From Amycolatopsis solani (lineage in GTDB: Bacteria; Actinomycetota; Actinomycetes; Mycobacteriales; Pseudonocardiaceae), in assembly GCF_033441515.1 (NCBI RefSeq), contig NZ_JAWQJT010000002.1:1736001-1800000 (forward strand): a DNA stretch of 64,000 nucleotides, in the 5' to 3' direction. Position numbers and translations under genes: made by a program. The notes below the pieces were generated by a model. That model ran no database searches and had not been told where the DNA came from. It saw nothing but the letters and a program-made list of their open reading frames with translations. This document shows, in pieces, positions 42,934-51,699 of the stretch; the stretch's first letter is position 1, and every line of letters starts with the position of its first letter.

Positions 42934-43196
42934 CACTCTGCCGCCTTTATCATGCAAACGATCTTGTGGGCCATTCTCGGCGCAGCAGCCGAGGTGAGTA
43001 CCATGACGGCCGCGCACCCCGCGTACCGCAATGCCAACCATGGGTCCGTACCGCATGTATTCCTCATCAACCAGACGAACAGCAGCGTCATGGAAAAGAC
43101 GATGCTTTGGCCGACGGTGAAGGGTTGCCGCCCGGCGGCGCTGCCCCGCGACTCAGCCAAAGCGGGCTCGGGTGCCGGTGATGGAGGCAACGACAT
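42933..43196 (-). CDS. Small two-helix membrane protein coupled to the HTH gene
   Basis: An 87-aa protein with two hydrophobic segments (FTVGQSIVFSMTLLFVWLM and YAGCAAVMVLTSAA) and a basic turn between or beside them. ATG 43196 is supported by GAGG six nt upstream. Its TGA overlaps the ATG of the HTH regulator, which strongly supports both genes being real. It could be a membrane sensor or inhibitor of the regulator. No homologue is recognised. Confidence 0.55.
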   Translation of the reverse strand: MSLPPSPAPEPALAESRGSAAGRQPFTVGQSIVFSMTLLFVWLMRNTCGTDPWLALRYAGCAAVMVLTSAAAPRMAHKIVCMIKAAE

Positions 43197-43650
43197 GCTG
43201 CACCTCATCTCTGGAGTGCGCGCTGTGTGCACGAGCACCGTCAACGTGCCGCGATCCTGGAGACTTCGCATCGTGGCACGTCAAAGCCGTTGCCGTCGAC
43301 CTTCGCACTTCCTCACGATTGGGCTGGAATACTTTGCCCGCAGAGGAAGTGTCCAAGTCGTCAGTTCCCGACCTGCCCGTCGGCCATCTCCGGTTTCGGC
43401 AACGGCGGCAGTGTCGTCGCTTCTACGCTGCGCGTTCCGGACTTCGACTGTCCAAGTCGGGGGCGATGACCCGCCTGCGACACAGGCCGACGAGCCGGGA
43501 CCCGGCGGACAGATTTCAAAATAGTCACGATGTCCCCGGGTGTTGCAGGAGACCAGGGCCGCGCGCGGCGACGCCGTCCAGCAGGTCCGCCGTGGCGGCC
43601 GCGCGCCCCCGAATTGCTGTGCCGTCGACCCCGTCCGAGGAGCGCGCCGC
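43197..43650. other. 454-nt region without a convincing gene
   Basis: This is the upstream region of the HTH/membrane pair. Open frames on both strands have atypical composition, low-complexity translations and no ribosome binding sites. GC content stays below that of the surroundings up to about 43550. It should hold the promoter for the pair, but no clear -35/-10 is visible. It may be the degraded edge of an acquired segment. Confidence 0.45.
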
Positions 43651-44247
43651 TCAGGCGGACGAACGCGGCTCCGCACCCCCGATCCGTTCGACGAGTTCGT
43701 CGCGGTACTCCCGCACCGCCGGCAGCTCCGGTTCGTCGCCGGTCGCGCGCTTCAACGCGCCTTCCAGGATCTTCAGCCCCTGGCGTTCGTCGCCGCGGGC
43801 GTCCGCTTGCCTCGCGGCGTTCTCCAGGGCTCTGGCGAGCTTGGTCCGCGGCTCGGGTGCCTGGGCGGCCGTGTGGATCCGGATCCAGTTGCCGCCCGGG
43901 TCGATGACGGTGAACCCGGTGTACCGGTCGTTGCGCAGCCGCGGCCGGGTCATCCGCGGGATGCCGGAGACGAGCACCTTCCCGTGCACGGAGCGCATTC
44001 CCGCCGCGAAGGCCTCGAACAGCTCACCGGTGTCCGCCACGATGATCAGGCACGTGCTGTACGACTGCGCCGGGTCGTAGCCGTCCATCCCGAAGAAGTG
44101 CAGGTTGATGTCTTCCCGCCGCAGCGCGACGTGCGGGTTCGGCCGCGTCTGCCGGTAGGTGATCTCGAAGCCGAGCATCTCGTAGAACGACGCGATCTCG
44201 TCGATGGACGGACAGGGCAGGAGCGGGATGGTCAGTTCGTTCGCCAT
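43651..44247 (-). CDS. VOC-fold (glyoxalase/bleomycin-resistance-like) protein with helical tail
   Basis: A 198-aa protein. ATG 44247 begins MANELTIPLLPCPSIDEIASFYEMLGFEI, the first beta-alpha-beta-beta-beta unit; VLVSGIPRMTRPRLRNDRYTGFTVIDPGGNWIRIH is the second. A C-terminal helical extension (about residues 140-198) is unusual for single VOC proteins and may mediate dimerisation. Such folds serve in lactoylglutathione lyase, antibiotic binding or dioxygenase activity; nothing here decides which. Confidence 0.8.
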   Translation of the reverse strand: MANELTIPLLPCPSIDEIASFYEMLGFEITYRQTRPNPHVALRREDINLHFFGMDGYDPAQSYSTCLIIVADTGELFEAFAAGMRSVHGKVLVSGIPRMTRPRLRNDRYTGFTVIDPGGNWIRIHTAAQAPEPRTKLARALENAARQADARGDERQGLKILEGALKRATGDEPELPAVREYRDELVERIGGAEPRSSA

Positions 44248-44350
44248 CGCCCGAACGTAGGCCCGGATCAGCCGAAACGACACGGAGCTATTTGCTCGTG
44301 CGAACGGCGTCGTCGCCCGTGGCGGACTGGGCGGTCGTTACCCTGCCCGC

Positions 44351-45238
44351 GTGAGCTTCGACGACCGCGGGATGACCGCTCTCGCGAGCCTGCCGTCGCC
44401 GGTCGAGGAGGTGCGGGACGAGCGGCTCGCGCGGCACGGCGTCCACCTCCGACTCAAGCGCGACGACCTCATCAGCGCCGAGGTACCCGGCACCAAGTGG
44501 CGCAAGCTCCGGTACAACCTCCAAGCCGCCCAGGCGCAAGGCGCCACCCGGCTCCTGACCTTCGGCGGCGCGTACTCCAACCACCTCCGCGCGACGGCGG
44601 CCGCGGGACGTCGGCTCGGTCTCGGCACCGTCGGCGTCATCCGCGGCGAGGAACACCTGCCGCTCAACGATTCCCTGGCCTACGCCGCCGGCTGTGGCAT
44701 GACATTGTCCTATTTGGACCGTGCGACTTACCGCCGCAAGGCCGAACCCGGCGTGCTCGCCGCACTGCTCCGGCGGTTCGGTCCGTGTTACGTCCTCCCG
44801 GAAGGCGGCAGCAACGCCCTCGCCGTGCGGGGCACCGCGGAGCTGGTCGGCGAAATCTCCGCGGAATTCGACGTGATCTGCTGCGCCACCGGAACCGGCG
44901 GCACCCTCGCCGGAATCGCCGCCGGACTTTCCGGTCCGCACCGCGCCATCGGCTTCGCCGTGCTGAAAGGGGGGCGGTTCCTCGTCGACGAGGTCCGACG
45001 CCTGCAGTGCGCGGCGTATGGGAAAGCGACCACGAACTGGTCCCTCGACCTCGACTTCTCCTTCGGCGGCTACGCCAAACGCCGCCCGGAGCTGGACGAC
45101 TTCATCGACGACTTCCGCGATCGGCACGGCATCACCCTCGACTGGGTCTATGAGGCGAAGATGCTTTACGGGCTGTTTTCCCGCGTCGAGGCGGGCGCTT
45201 TCGAGCCCGGGACGAGGATCGTCGCGGTCTTGAGCTGA
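44351..45238 (+). CDS. PLP enzyme of the D-cysteine desulfhydrase/ACC deaminase family
   Basis: A 295-aa fold-type II PLP enzyme. Lys in PGTKWRKLRYNL is the likely Schiff-base residue, GGAYSNHLRATAAAG binds the substrate carboxylate, and CCATGTGGTLAGIAAGL holds the phosphate. D-cysteine desulfhydrase releases H2S, pyruvate and ammonia; ACC deaminase opens the cyclopropane ring. The two cannot be separated by eye. A -10-like TACCCT (44339-44344) lies seven nt before GTG 44351, suggesting a leaderless mRNA. It diverges from the VOC gene. Confidence 0.85.
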   Translation: MSFDDRGMTALASLPSPVEEVRDERLARHGVHLRLKRDDLISAEVPGTKWRKLRYNLQAAQAQGATRLLTFGGAYSNHLRATAAAGRRLGLGTVGVIRGEEHLPLNDSLAYAAGCGMTLSYLDRATYRRKAEPGVLAALLRRFGPCYVLPEGGSNALAVRGTAELVGEISAEFDVICCATGTGGTLAGIAAGLSGPHRAIGFAVLKGGRFLVDEVRRLQCAAYGKATTNWSLDLDFSFGGYAKRRPELDDFIDDFRDRHGITLDWVYEAKMLYGLFSRVEAGAFEPGTRIVAVLS

Positions 45239-45295
45239 GCCGCGTCGGTCCGTTGGGCGGTACGCCGGCGACCGTGACCGGCGCACCATGGGGCG

Positions 45296-46483
45296 ATGGA
45301 GGTCCAACCGGTGCCCTACCCCTTCGCCGATCCCGTGGCACTGCGGCTCCACCCGCGGTTCGCCGAGCTGCGCGATTCCGGCGCACCGGTCCGCGTCACC
45401 ATGCCCTACGGCGGTGACGCCTGGCTCGTGACGCGTTACGAGCAGACGCGGTTCGTGCTGTCGGACCCCCGGTTTTCGCGTGCCGCCGCGGCGGGGGCGG
45501 ATGTGCCGCGCGGGCGTCCCGGGCTCGAGCCCGCGGGCAACCTGCTGGCCATGGATCCGCCGGAGCATCACCGGATCCGCGGGTTGGTGGCCAAGGCGTT
45601 CACCGCCCGGCGGGTGGAGCTGCTCCAGCCGCGGGTCCGGGAAATCGCCGACACGCTCCTCGACGCGATCGGCCCGCCCGCCGACTTCGCCTCGGCCGTG
45701 GCGTGGGAGCTGCCCGTGCAGGTGATCGGCGAGCTGCTCGGTGTGCCGCCTGGCGAACGCCGGATGGTGCGCCGGTGCACCGAAACGCTGGTCGCCTCGG
45801 GCGGCGGCGTGGCACCCGCGGACGTCGCCGAAGCACGCGGAAAGCTGGCGGGCGCGCTGAAGACGTTGATCGCGCAGCGCCGAACCGAGCCGGCCGACGA
45901 CCTGCTGACCGCGCTCGTCGCGGCCCGCGACGAGGACGATCGCCTGACGGACAACGAATTGCTCATGCTCGGCGTGGCGTTGCTGGCGGGCGGCCACGAG
46001 ACCACGGCGAACCTGATCGGGAGCTTCCTGGTGGAGCTGCTGTCCGACCGCGAACGGTGGACGGCGCTCGTCGCACGTCCGGAGGTGATCCCGTCCGCCG
46101 TCGAGGAACTGCTGCGGTTCGTGCCGCTGGTGACGGTCGCGGATCTCGCGCGGATCGCCACGGAGGATCTGGAAATCGGCGGTCGAATCATCCGGGCCGG
46201 TGACGCGGTTCTGGTCCAGCTGGATTCGGCCAACCGCGACGAATCGGTCTTTTCGTCAGCGGGAGAACTGGATTTCACCCGCGAAGTCAACCACCACCTC
46301 GCGTTCGGTTTCGGCGTGCACCACTGCGTCGGCGCGCCGCTGGCCCGGCTGGAGCTGCGCGTCCTGCTCTCGACGCTGGTCCGGCGCCTGCCGGGCCTGC
46401 GCCTCGCGATCCCCGCGGCGGACCTCGAATGGCGCCGCGGCGGGTTGATGCGCGGGGTCACGAGCTTGCCCGTCACCTGGTGA
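45296..46483 (+). CDS. Cytochrome P450 (CYP)
   Basis: A 395-aa P450. I-helix oxygen-activation motif AGGHETTANL, K-helix EELLR, and heme-binding loop FGFGVHHCVGAPLAR with Cys344 as the thiolate ligand. Length is normal for soluble actinomycete P450s. No ferredoxin or ferredoxin reductase gene is adjacent. It stands alone between the PLP enzyme and the GH54 gene, so there is no pathway clue; a role in secondary metabolism or xenobiotic oxidation is possible. Confidence 0.93.
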   Translation: MEVQPVPYPFADPVALRLHPRFAELRDSGAPVRVTMPYGGDAWLVTRYEQTRFVLSDPRFSRAAAAGADVPRGRPGLEPAGNLLAMDPPEHHRIRGLVAKAFTARRVELLQPRVREIADTLLDAIGPPADFASAVAWELPVQVIGELLGVPPGERRMVRRCTETLVASGGGVAPADVAEARGKLAGALKTLIAQRRTEPADDLLTALVAARDEDDRLTDNELLMLGVALLAGGHETTANLIGSFLVELLSDRERWTALVARPEVIPSAVEELLRFVPLVTVADLARIATEDLEIGGRIIRAGDAVLVQLDSANRDESVFSSAGELDFTREVNHHLAFGFGVHHCVGAPLARLELRVLLSTLVRRLPGLRLAIPAADLEWRRGGLMRGVTSLPVTW

Positions 46484-46503
46484 CGCACTAAGTCGTCTGG
46501 ACC

Positions 46504-46530
46504 TTTACATCGTTGTTCCAACGATGTAAA
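46504..46530. promoter_or_regulatory. LacI-type palindromic operator before the GH54 gene
   Basis: TTTACATCGTTG (46504-46515), spacer TTC, CAACGATGTAAA (46519-46530): two exactly complementary 12-nt arms. It lies 73 nt upstream of the arabinofuranosidase start. The half-site resembles LacI-family sugar-repressor targets and is closely related to the operator at 55577-55592. Confidence 0.75.
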
Positions 46531-46602
46531 AATCATTTCCGCCAACTTTCCTGCGAGTTCCGCCCGTCGTCGTCACCGGCGAGCCGATCAGGAGTGCGCG
46601 TC

Positions 46603-48126
46603 ATGAAACGTTCGCGAAGCATCGTGCTGTCCATCGCCCTGATCCTCACCGGCCTGGTCTCCGCCGGGCCACCGGCCGGCGCCGCGGGGTCGCTCCCCTG
46701 CGACGTCTACGGCTCCGCGGGCACGCCCTGCGTCGGCGCGCACAGCACCGTGCGTGCCCTGTACTCCGCCTACAACGGCCCGCTCTACCAGGTGCGCCGC
46801 GCCGACGGCGCCACCACCGACATCGGGCTGCTCACCACGGGCGGGATCGCGAACGCGGCGGCGCAGGACTCCTTCTGCGGCACCTCGGCCTGCGTCATCT
46901 CCGAGATCTACGACCAGTCGCCGCGGCACAACCACCTGACCATCGAAGGTGCCGGTGGCGCCGGCGCGGCCGACGTCGGCGCCCCGGCGAACGCGCTGCC
47001 GATCAGCATCGGCGGGCACACCGCCTACGGCGTCGAGATCTCCCCCGGCATGGGCTACCGCAACAACAACACCAGCGGGGTGGCGGTCAACGGCCAGCCC
47101 GAGGGCATGTACATGGTCGCATCGGCCACGCACGTCAACGGCGGCTGCTGCTTCGACTACGGCAACGCCGAAACGAACAACCAGGACACCGGCAACGGCC
47201 ACATGGACGCGGTGTACCTCGGCCTGCGCTGCGAGTTCGGCGGCTGCAACAGCTCCGGCGGGCCGTGGGTGGCGGCCGACCTCGAAAACGGGCTCTTCCA
47301 GTCGAACACCGGAACCCAGGCCTCCGATCCCGGGCCCGGCATCATCCCGTTCGTCACGGCGATGCTGAACAACAACGGCCAGAACCACTTCGCGCTCAAG
47401 CGCGGCAACGCCCAGACCGGCGGGCTCACGACCACCTACTCCGGCTCGGAACCGACCGTGAAGTCCGGGTACTCGCCGCTGCACCAGGAAGGCGCGATCG
47501 TCCTCGGCACCGGCGGCGACAACAGCAACGCCGACGTCGGCTCGTTCTTCGAAGGCGTGATGACCGCCGGCGTACCGAGCGACGCGGCCGACAACGCCGT
47601 GCAGAGCAGCATCGTGGCGGCCGGCTACGGCGGCTCGAACGGCGTCGCCGGCGGCACGCTCACCCCGGGCTCGTCGATCTCGCTGCGCGCGACCACCGCG
47701 TGCTGCACGACCCGCTACCTGCGCCACGCCGGCGGCGACGCGGTCACGTCCGTGATCAGCGCGAGCAGTTCCGCGCTCGACAAGAACGACGCCACCTGGA
47801 TCGTCCGCCGCGGCCTGGCCAACAGCTCCTGCCTGTCCTTCGAGTCGAAGAACTACCCGGGCGACTACCTGCGGCATTCGAACTACCAGCTGCACCGCCA
47901 GCCCGACGACGGCAGCGCCCTGCTGACCAACGACGCCACGTTCTGCGCCGGCGCCGGCAACAGCGGCTCGTTCACGTCGTTCCAGTCGCTCAACTACCCT
48001 GGTTACTACGTCCGGCACTACAACGCCACCGTGTACATCGCGAGCAACGGCGGCGCGAACCCTTGGGACAACACGGCTTCGTGGGCCGCGGACACCACGT
48101 GGGAGGTCACCCAGCCCTGGGCCTGA
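46603..48126 (+). CDS. Secreted GH54 alpha-L-arabinofuranosidase with CBM42
   Basis: A 507-aa exported enzyme. A Sec signal peptide of about 28 residues ends at AGA. The GH54 catalytic domain (about 30-345) shows CDVYGSAGTPCVGAHSTVRALYSAYNG, WVAADLENGLF with a likely catalytic Glu, and GGDNSNADVGSFFEGVM with a likely catalytic Asp. CBM42 follows (about 355-507), built of repeated RYLRH/YPGDYLRHSN/YPGYYVRHYN-type motifs that bind arabinofuranose side chains. It removes arabinose from arabinoxylan or arabinan outside the cell. ATG 46603 follows AGGAGTGCGCGTC. Confidence 0.93.
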   Translation: MKRSRSIVLSIALILTGLVSAGPPAGAAGSLPCDVYGSAGTPCVGAHSTVRALYSAYNGPLYQVRRADGATTDIGLLTTGGIANAAAQDSFCGTSACVISEIYDQSPRHNHLTIEGAGGAGAADVGAPANALPISIGGHTAYGVEISPGMGYRNNNTSGVAVNGQPEGMYMVASATHVNGGCCFDYGNAETNNQDTGNGHMDAVYLGLRCEFGGCNSSGGPWVAADLENGLFQSNTGTQASDPGPGIIPFVTAMLNNNGQNHFALKRGNAQTGGLTTTYSGSEPTVKSGYSPLHQEGAIVLGTGGDNSNADVGSFFEGVMTAGVPSDAADNAVQSSIVAAGYGGSNGVAGGTLTPGSSISLRATTACCTTRYLRHAGGDAVTSVISASSSALDKNDATWIVRRGLANSSCLSFESKNYPGDYLRHSNYQLHRQPDDGSALLTNDATFCAGAGNSGSFTSFQSLNYPGYYVRHYNATVYIASNGGANPWDNTASWAADTTWEVTQPWA

Positions 48127-48255
48127 GCCGCCCCGGCAGGAAGTCGTTGCGAGGTAACGGAAGCGTCAGCAGCAGTGCTCGCCGCGCCAGGCTTGGCGGC
48201 TCTCCTTCGGGGTGCTGGCCGCCGACCAGGCCGGGCAGTCCGCGGGACGCCCCCC

Positions 48256-48978
48256 TCAGAAGACGAACTGCTGCCCGCCGTCGATGTCGTAGGTCGCGCC
48301 CGTCAGCGCCGTGTTGGTCATCAGGTGGACGGCCAGCGCGGCGACGTCGGCCGGGCCGACCACCCGGCCGATCGGCAGCTTGGCCCGCAGCTCGGCCCGC
48401 CGGTCCTCGAGCGCGTCGCCGAGCAGCGCCGCCGACAGCGGGGTGTCGACGAACCCGGCGGCGATCAGGTTGACGCGCACCGGCGCGACTTCGAGGGCCA
48501 GTGCCGCGGTGAACGGCGGCAGCGCGGCCGTCGCGGCCGAGACGATGCCGAGGCCGTGCCCGACGCGACGGCCGCCGGTGCCGCCCATCAGCAGGATCGA
48601 CCCGCCCGGGCGCATCTTCGGCACGGCGTGGCGGGCGATCTCGAGGGAGACGACGATGTGGTCGCTGACGGCCGTCCGCACGTCTTCGGCGCTCATCTCG
48701 AGCAGCGGCCCGTAGTGCGGGCCGCCCGCGGTGACCAGCACGTGGTCGATCGGGCCGGGCAGGGCGCCGAAGAAACCCGCCACCGCGGCGGCGTCCGAGG
48801 CGTCGAAGGCGGCCGTGCCGCGCGCCCCGAGCGCTTCCGCGGCGCGCTCGAGCTTGGCCGGGTCGCGGGCGGTGAGCACCACCTCGGCGCCTTCGGCCCG
48901 CGCCAGCCGCGCCGTCTCGAACCCGATGCCGGCGCTGCCGCCGACCAGCACCACGGTCTGCCCGTCCAGTTCCTTCAT
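48256..48978 (-). CDS. Atypical SDR-family oxidoreductase lacking the YxxxK pair
   Basis: A 240-aa Rossmann protein from ATG 48978. The cofactor motif is GGSAGIGFETARLARAEGAE, and TARD suggests NADP. In classical SDRs the active site reads YSASKAAL; here the aligned segment is VSAATAALPP, so both the catalytic Tyr and Lys are absent. The preceding GGTGGRRVGHG replaces the usual Ser region. It may bind a nucleotide without normal dehydrogenase chemistry. A close group of actinobacterial homologues shares this feature, as far as I recall. Confidence 0.85.
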   Translation of the reverse strand: MKELDGQTVVLVGGSAGIGFETARLARAEGAEVVLTARDPAKLERAAEALGARGTAAFDASDAAAVAGFFGALPGPIDHVLVTAGGPHYGPLLEMSAEDVRTAVSDHIVVSLEIARHAVPKMRPGGSILLMGGTGGRRVGHGLGIVSAATAALPPFTAALALEVAPVRVNLIAAGFVDTPLSAALLGDALEDRRAELRAKLPIGRVVGPADVAALAVHLMTNTALTGATYDIDGGQQFVF

Positions 48979-49123
48979 CCCACCGGCTCCCTTCGCGCGT
49001 CCGGCCACCGTAGCGCTTGCCGGTGGGCGGACCAGGGTGTCTCACGGGGGCGAACCGGCCGCGGGGCGGACGACAGTGGTGGCGAGCGGCGAGGCCCGCC
49101 GCCACCCCGGAAGGAATCCGATC

Positions 49124-49696
49124 ATGGACATGAAGCTCGAAGTCGTCGTCCTGCCCGTCACCGACGTCGACCGGTCCAAGCACTTCTACACGGCACTCGG
49201 CTGGCGCGAAGACGCCGACATCGTTTTCGGCGAAACCCGGATCGTGCAGCTCACCCCGCCGGGATCCGCGGCGTCGATCCAGTTCGGCCGCGGGATCACC
49301 GACGCCGCCCCGGGTTCGGTCCGCGGCACCTACCTCGTCGTCGACGACGTCGAGGCGGCCCGCGCCGAGCTCGCCGGCCACGGCGCCGACGTGACCGAGG
49401 TGTTCCACCGCGACGCGACCGGCGCGTTCGCCCCCGGCATCCACCCCGACCGCGGCACCTACTCGTCGTTCGCGTCGTTCAGCGACCCGGACGGCAACAC
49501 CTGGCTGCTGCAGGAGATCACCGACCGGCTGCCGGGCCGGGTCACCGGCGTGGCCTACGGCTCGACGGCGAAGCTGGAGCGGGCGCTGCGCGACGCCGCG
49601 GCCGCGCACGGCGAGCACGAGAAGGAGACCGGGCAGTACGACGAGGAATGGCCGGTCTGGTACGCGGAATACATGGCGCGGCACCAGGACGCTTGA
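49124..49696 (+). CDS. VOC-family protein with C-terminal extension
   Basis: A 190-aa protein, good GGAAGG ribosome binding site. The VOC fold is visible from KLEVVVLPVTDVDRSKHFYTALGW and FASFSDPDGNTWLLQEITDR. The C-terminal 50 residues (ALRDAAAAHGEHEKETGQYDEEWPVWYAEYM) form an acidic helix common to a family of glyoxalase-like enzymes in actinomycetes. Divergent from the SDR gene and followed after 30 nt by the short relic gene. Confidence 0.85.
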   Translation: MDMKLEVVVLPVTDVDRSKHFYTALGWREDADIVFGETRIVQLTPPGSAASIQFGRGITDAAPGSVRGTYLVVDDVEAARAELAGHGADVTEVFHRDATGAFAPGIHPDRGTYSSFASFSDPDGNTWLLQEITDRLPGRVTGVAYGSTAKLERALRDAAAAHGEHEKETGQYDEEWPVWYAEYMARHQDA

Positions 49697-49726
49697 TCCG
49701 CACCGGATCCCCGGAAGGGGGAAACC

Positions 49727-49900
49727 ATGGCTCAGCGCGATTTCGGCGCCATCGTCCTCCGCGGTGGCGCCCCCGGCGAACACACCGCGGCCGCGATCGC
49801 CGCGGGCGTCGTCCAGCCGTTCCCCACCTTCTCCGAAGCCTTCCTCCCCGTCCTGCGCGACCTCGATCGCCAGGTCCGCACCCCGTTGGGAGCCCCGTGA
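49727..49900 (+). CDS. 57-aa protein resembling the C-terminal end of a pyridine-nucleotide-disulfide oxidoreductase
   Basis: ATG 49727 follows GGAAGGGGGAAACC, an excellent ribosome binding site, and TGA overlaps the next gene as TGATG. The only recognisable part is VVQPFPTFSEAFLPVLRDL, which closely resembles the end of MerA/dihydrolipoyl-dehydrogenase-like proteins. The rest of that enzyme is absent. Either the reading frame is a remnant kept for coupling to the dehydrogenase gene, or a short protein with its own role. Confidence 0.5.
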   Translation: MAQRDFGAIVLRGGAPGEHTAAAIAAGVVQPFPTFSEAFLPVLRDLDRQVRTPLGAP

Positions 49901-50913
49901 TGTCCTACCGTGCGTTCGAAGTGACCGGGCAGCGCGAGTTCGTCCTGGCCGAGCGCGAACTCCGCGACCCGCTGCCGGGTGAAGTGCGCCTGCGCGTCGA
50001 GGCCTGCGGGGTCTGCCACAGCGACACCCTCGCCGTCGAGGGCCTGCGTGCCGACCCGGCGAGGCCGGTCGTGCCCGGCCACGAAATCGTCGGCGTCGTC
50101 GACGCGACCGGCGCCGGCGTGACGGCGTGGGCGCCCGGCGACCGGGTGGGCGTCGGCTACCTCAACGGTCACTGCGGGCAGTGCGAGAACTGCCGCCGCG
50201 GCGACTTCGTCAACTGCACCGACCAGCCCTGGACCGGCACGACGACCGACGGCGGCTACGCCGAGGTCGCCTACGCCCGCGCCACCGGGCTGGTCCGCAT
50301 CCCCGACGGCGCCCGCGCGCTCGACGTCGCACCGCTGCTGTGCGCCGGGCTGACCGTCTACCGCGCGCTGCTCACCGCCGGCGCGCGGCCGGGGTCACTC
50401 GTCGCGGTGCAGGGCATCGGCGGCCTCGGCCACCTCGGCATCCAGTACGCCAAGGCGCTCGGCTACCGCGTGGCGGCGATCGCCCGCGGCACCGGGAAAG
50501 CCCGGCTGGCCGAAGAACTCGGCGCCGACGAGTACATCGACAGCACCGCCACCGACCCGGGCGAGGCACTGACCCGGCTCGGCGGCGCCGCGGCCATCGT
50601 CGCGACGGCGGCCAGCGGCGCGTCGATGTCCCCGCTGGTCGCCGGGCTCGGCACCCGCGGGCAGCTGCTGGTCGTCGGGGCCGCACCGGACCCCATCGAG
50701 GTCCGGACGCCGTCGCTCATCTTCGGCACGCGCTCGGTGACCGGCGCCCTCACCGGGACGTCGATCGAGAACGAGGACAGCCTCCGGCTGGCGCACGGAC
50801 GGGGAATCCTCAGCCGCAACGAGATCATGCCGTTTTCGGAGGCGCCGAAGGCGTACGAGCGCATGCTGTCCGGCGACGCGCGGTTCCGCCTCGTCCTCGA
50901 CATCCGGCACTGA
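49900..50913 (+). CDS. Zinc-dependent alcohol dehydrogenase (MDR, AdhP-like)
   Basis: A 337-aa enzyme. ACGVCHSDTLAVEG and PGHEIVGVV give the catalytic zinc ligands. CGQCENCRRGDFVNC has the four structural-zinc cysteines, and VQGIGGLGHLGIQYAKALGY is the NAD-binding motif. The close wording to bacterial AdhP/AdhA suggests oxidation of ethanol or other primary alcohols. The ATG lies in a TGATG overlap with the preceding short gene, so translation is coupled. Confidence 0.92.
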   Translation: MSYRAFEVTGQREFVLAERELRDPLPGEVRLRVEACGVCHSDTLAVEGLRADPARPVVPGHEIVGVVDATGAGVTAWAPGDRVGVGYLNGHCGQCENCRRGDFVNCTDQPWTGTTTDGGYAEVAYARATGLVRIPDGARALDVAPLLCAGLTVYRALLTAGARPGSLVAVQGIGGLGHLGIQYAKALGYRVAAIARGTGKARLAEELGADEYIDSTATDPGEALTRLGGAAAIVATAASGASMSPLVAGLGTRGQLLVVGAAPDPIEVRTPSLIFGTRSVTGALTGTSIENEDSLRLAHGRGILSRNEIMPFSEAPKAYERMLSGDARFRLVLDIRH

Positions 50914-50991
50914 CGATGGCGAAATCCCGGGAACTCCGGCGCGGAGGTGGCCGACCTGTAGAGCGAACGCCGTCGACAGGAAGGCCACCGC

Positions 50992-51699
50992 ATGCACCGC
51001 AGGGACTTTCTCCGGATCTCCGCCGCTTCGACCGGAGCCGCGGCCTTCGCCGTGGGCGGGGCAGGAACCGCTGAGGGCGAGACCAGATCCGGGCCGCTGC
51101 GGGTGCAGATCCTGGTGTTCGACGGGGTCGAGGAGCAGGACGTCATCGGTCCCGTCGCCGTGCTGGGCCACGCCGGCCACCAAGGCGCGGAAGTCCAGGT
51201 GACGCTCGTGAAACCCGGCTCACCCGGCGAGGTCACCGGGACGTTCGGCACGAGGTTCGCCGTCCCGGCGGCCTGGAACCCGACTGCCGGCGACATCCTG
51301 ATCGTGCCCGGCGGCGGCTACGCCATGAAGGACGGCCCGGGCGTCAACGCACTGGCCAAGGACAAGACCGTGCTGCGCGATCTCGCCCGCGCGCACCGGG
51401 CCGGCGTGCTCGTGACCGGGGTCTGCACCGGCGTGATGGTCCTCGCCGCGGCGGGCCTGACCCAGGGCCGCCCGTGCACCACGCACCACCTCGCGAAGGC
51501 GGACCTCGCCGCCCGGCAGACCCAGGTGATCGACGCCCGCGTGGTCGACGACGGCGACCTCGTCACCGCGGGCGGCGTCACCTCGGGCCTGGATCTCGCC
51601 CTGTGGCTGGTCACCCGCGAACTGGGCTCGTCCGTCGCCGCCGGCGTCGAGTCCGTGCTGGAGTACGAGCAGCGCGGAGCGGTGTGGCGGCGGCCCTAG
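50992..51699 (+). CDS. DJ-1/PfpI-family protein with Tat signal
   Basis: A 235-aa protein. The N-terminus has a twin-arginine motif (MHRRDFLRISAAS), so it is probably exported. The mature protein has the DJ-1/PfpI fold: VQILVFDGVEEQDVIGP, DILIVPGGGYAM and the nucleophile elbow GVLVTGVCTGVMVLA with the reactive Cys. Families include glyoxalase III, proteases and isonitrile hydratases; the last is closest in wording but activity is not certain. Overlaps the convergent SWIM gene by 4 bp at the 3' end. Confidence 0.85.
   Translation: MHRRDFLRISAASTGAAAFAVGGAGTAEGETRSGPLRVQILVFDGVEEQDVIGPVAVLGHAGHQGAEVQVTLVKPGSPGEVTGTFGTRFAVPAAWNPTAGDILIVPGGGYAMKDGPGVNALAKDKTVLRDLARAHRAGVLVTGVCTGVMVLAAAGLTQGRPCTTHHLAKADLAARQTQVIDARVVDDGDLVTAGGVTSGLDLALWLVTRELGSSVAAGVESVLEYEQRGAVWRRP

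Noticed and set aside
42748..44080. Plus-strand open frames across the lower-GC block
   Set aside because: They have no ribosome binding sites or recognisable domains and are antisense to the better supported HTH, membrane and VOC genes.
45296..48126. P450 plus GH54 as part of a secondary-metabolite cluster
   Set aside because: No biosynthetic core enzyme, carrier protein, ferredoxin or resistance gene is nearby, and the GH54 gene has its own sugar-type operator.
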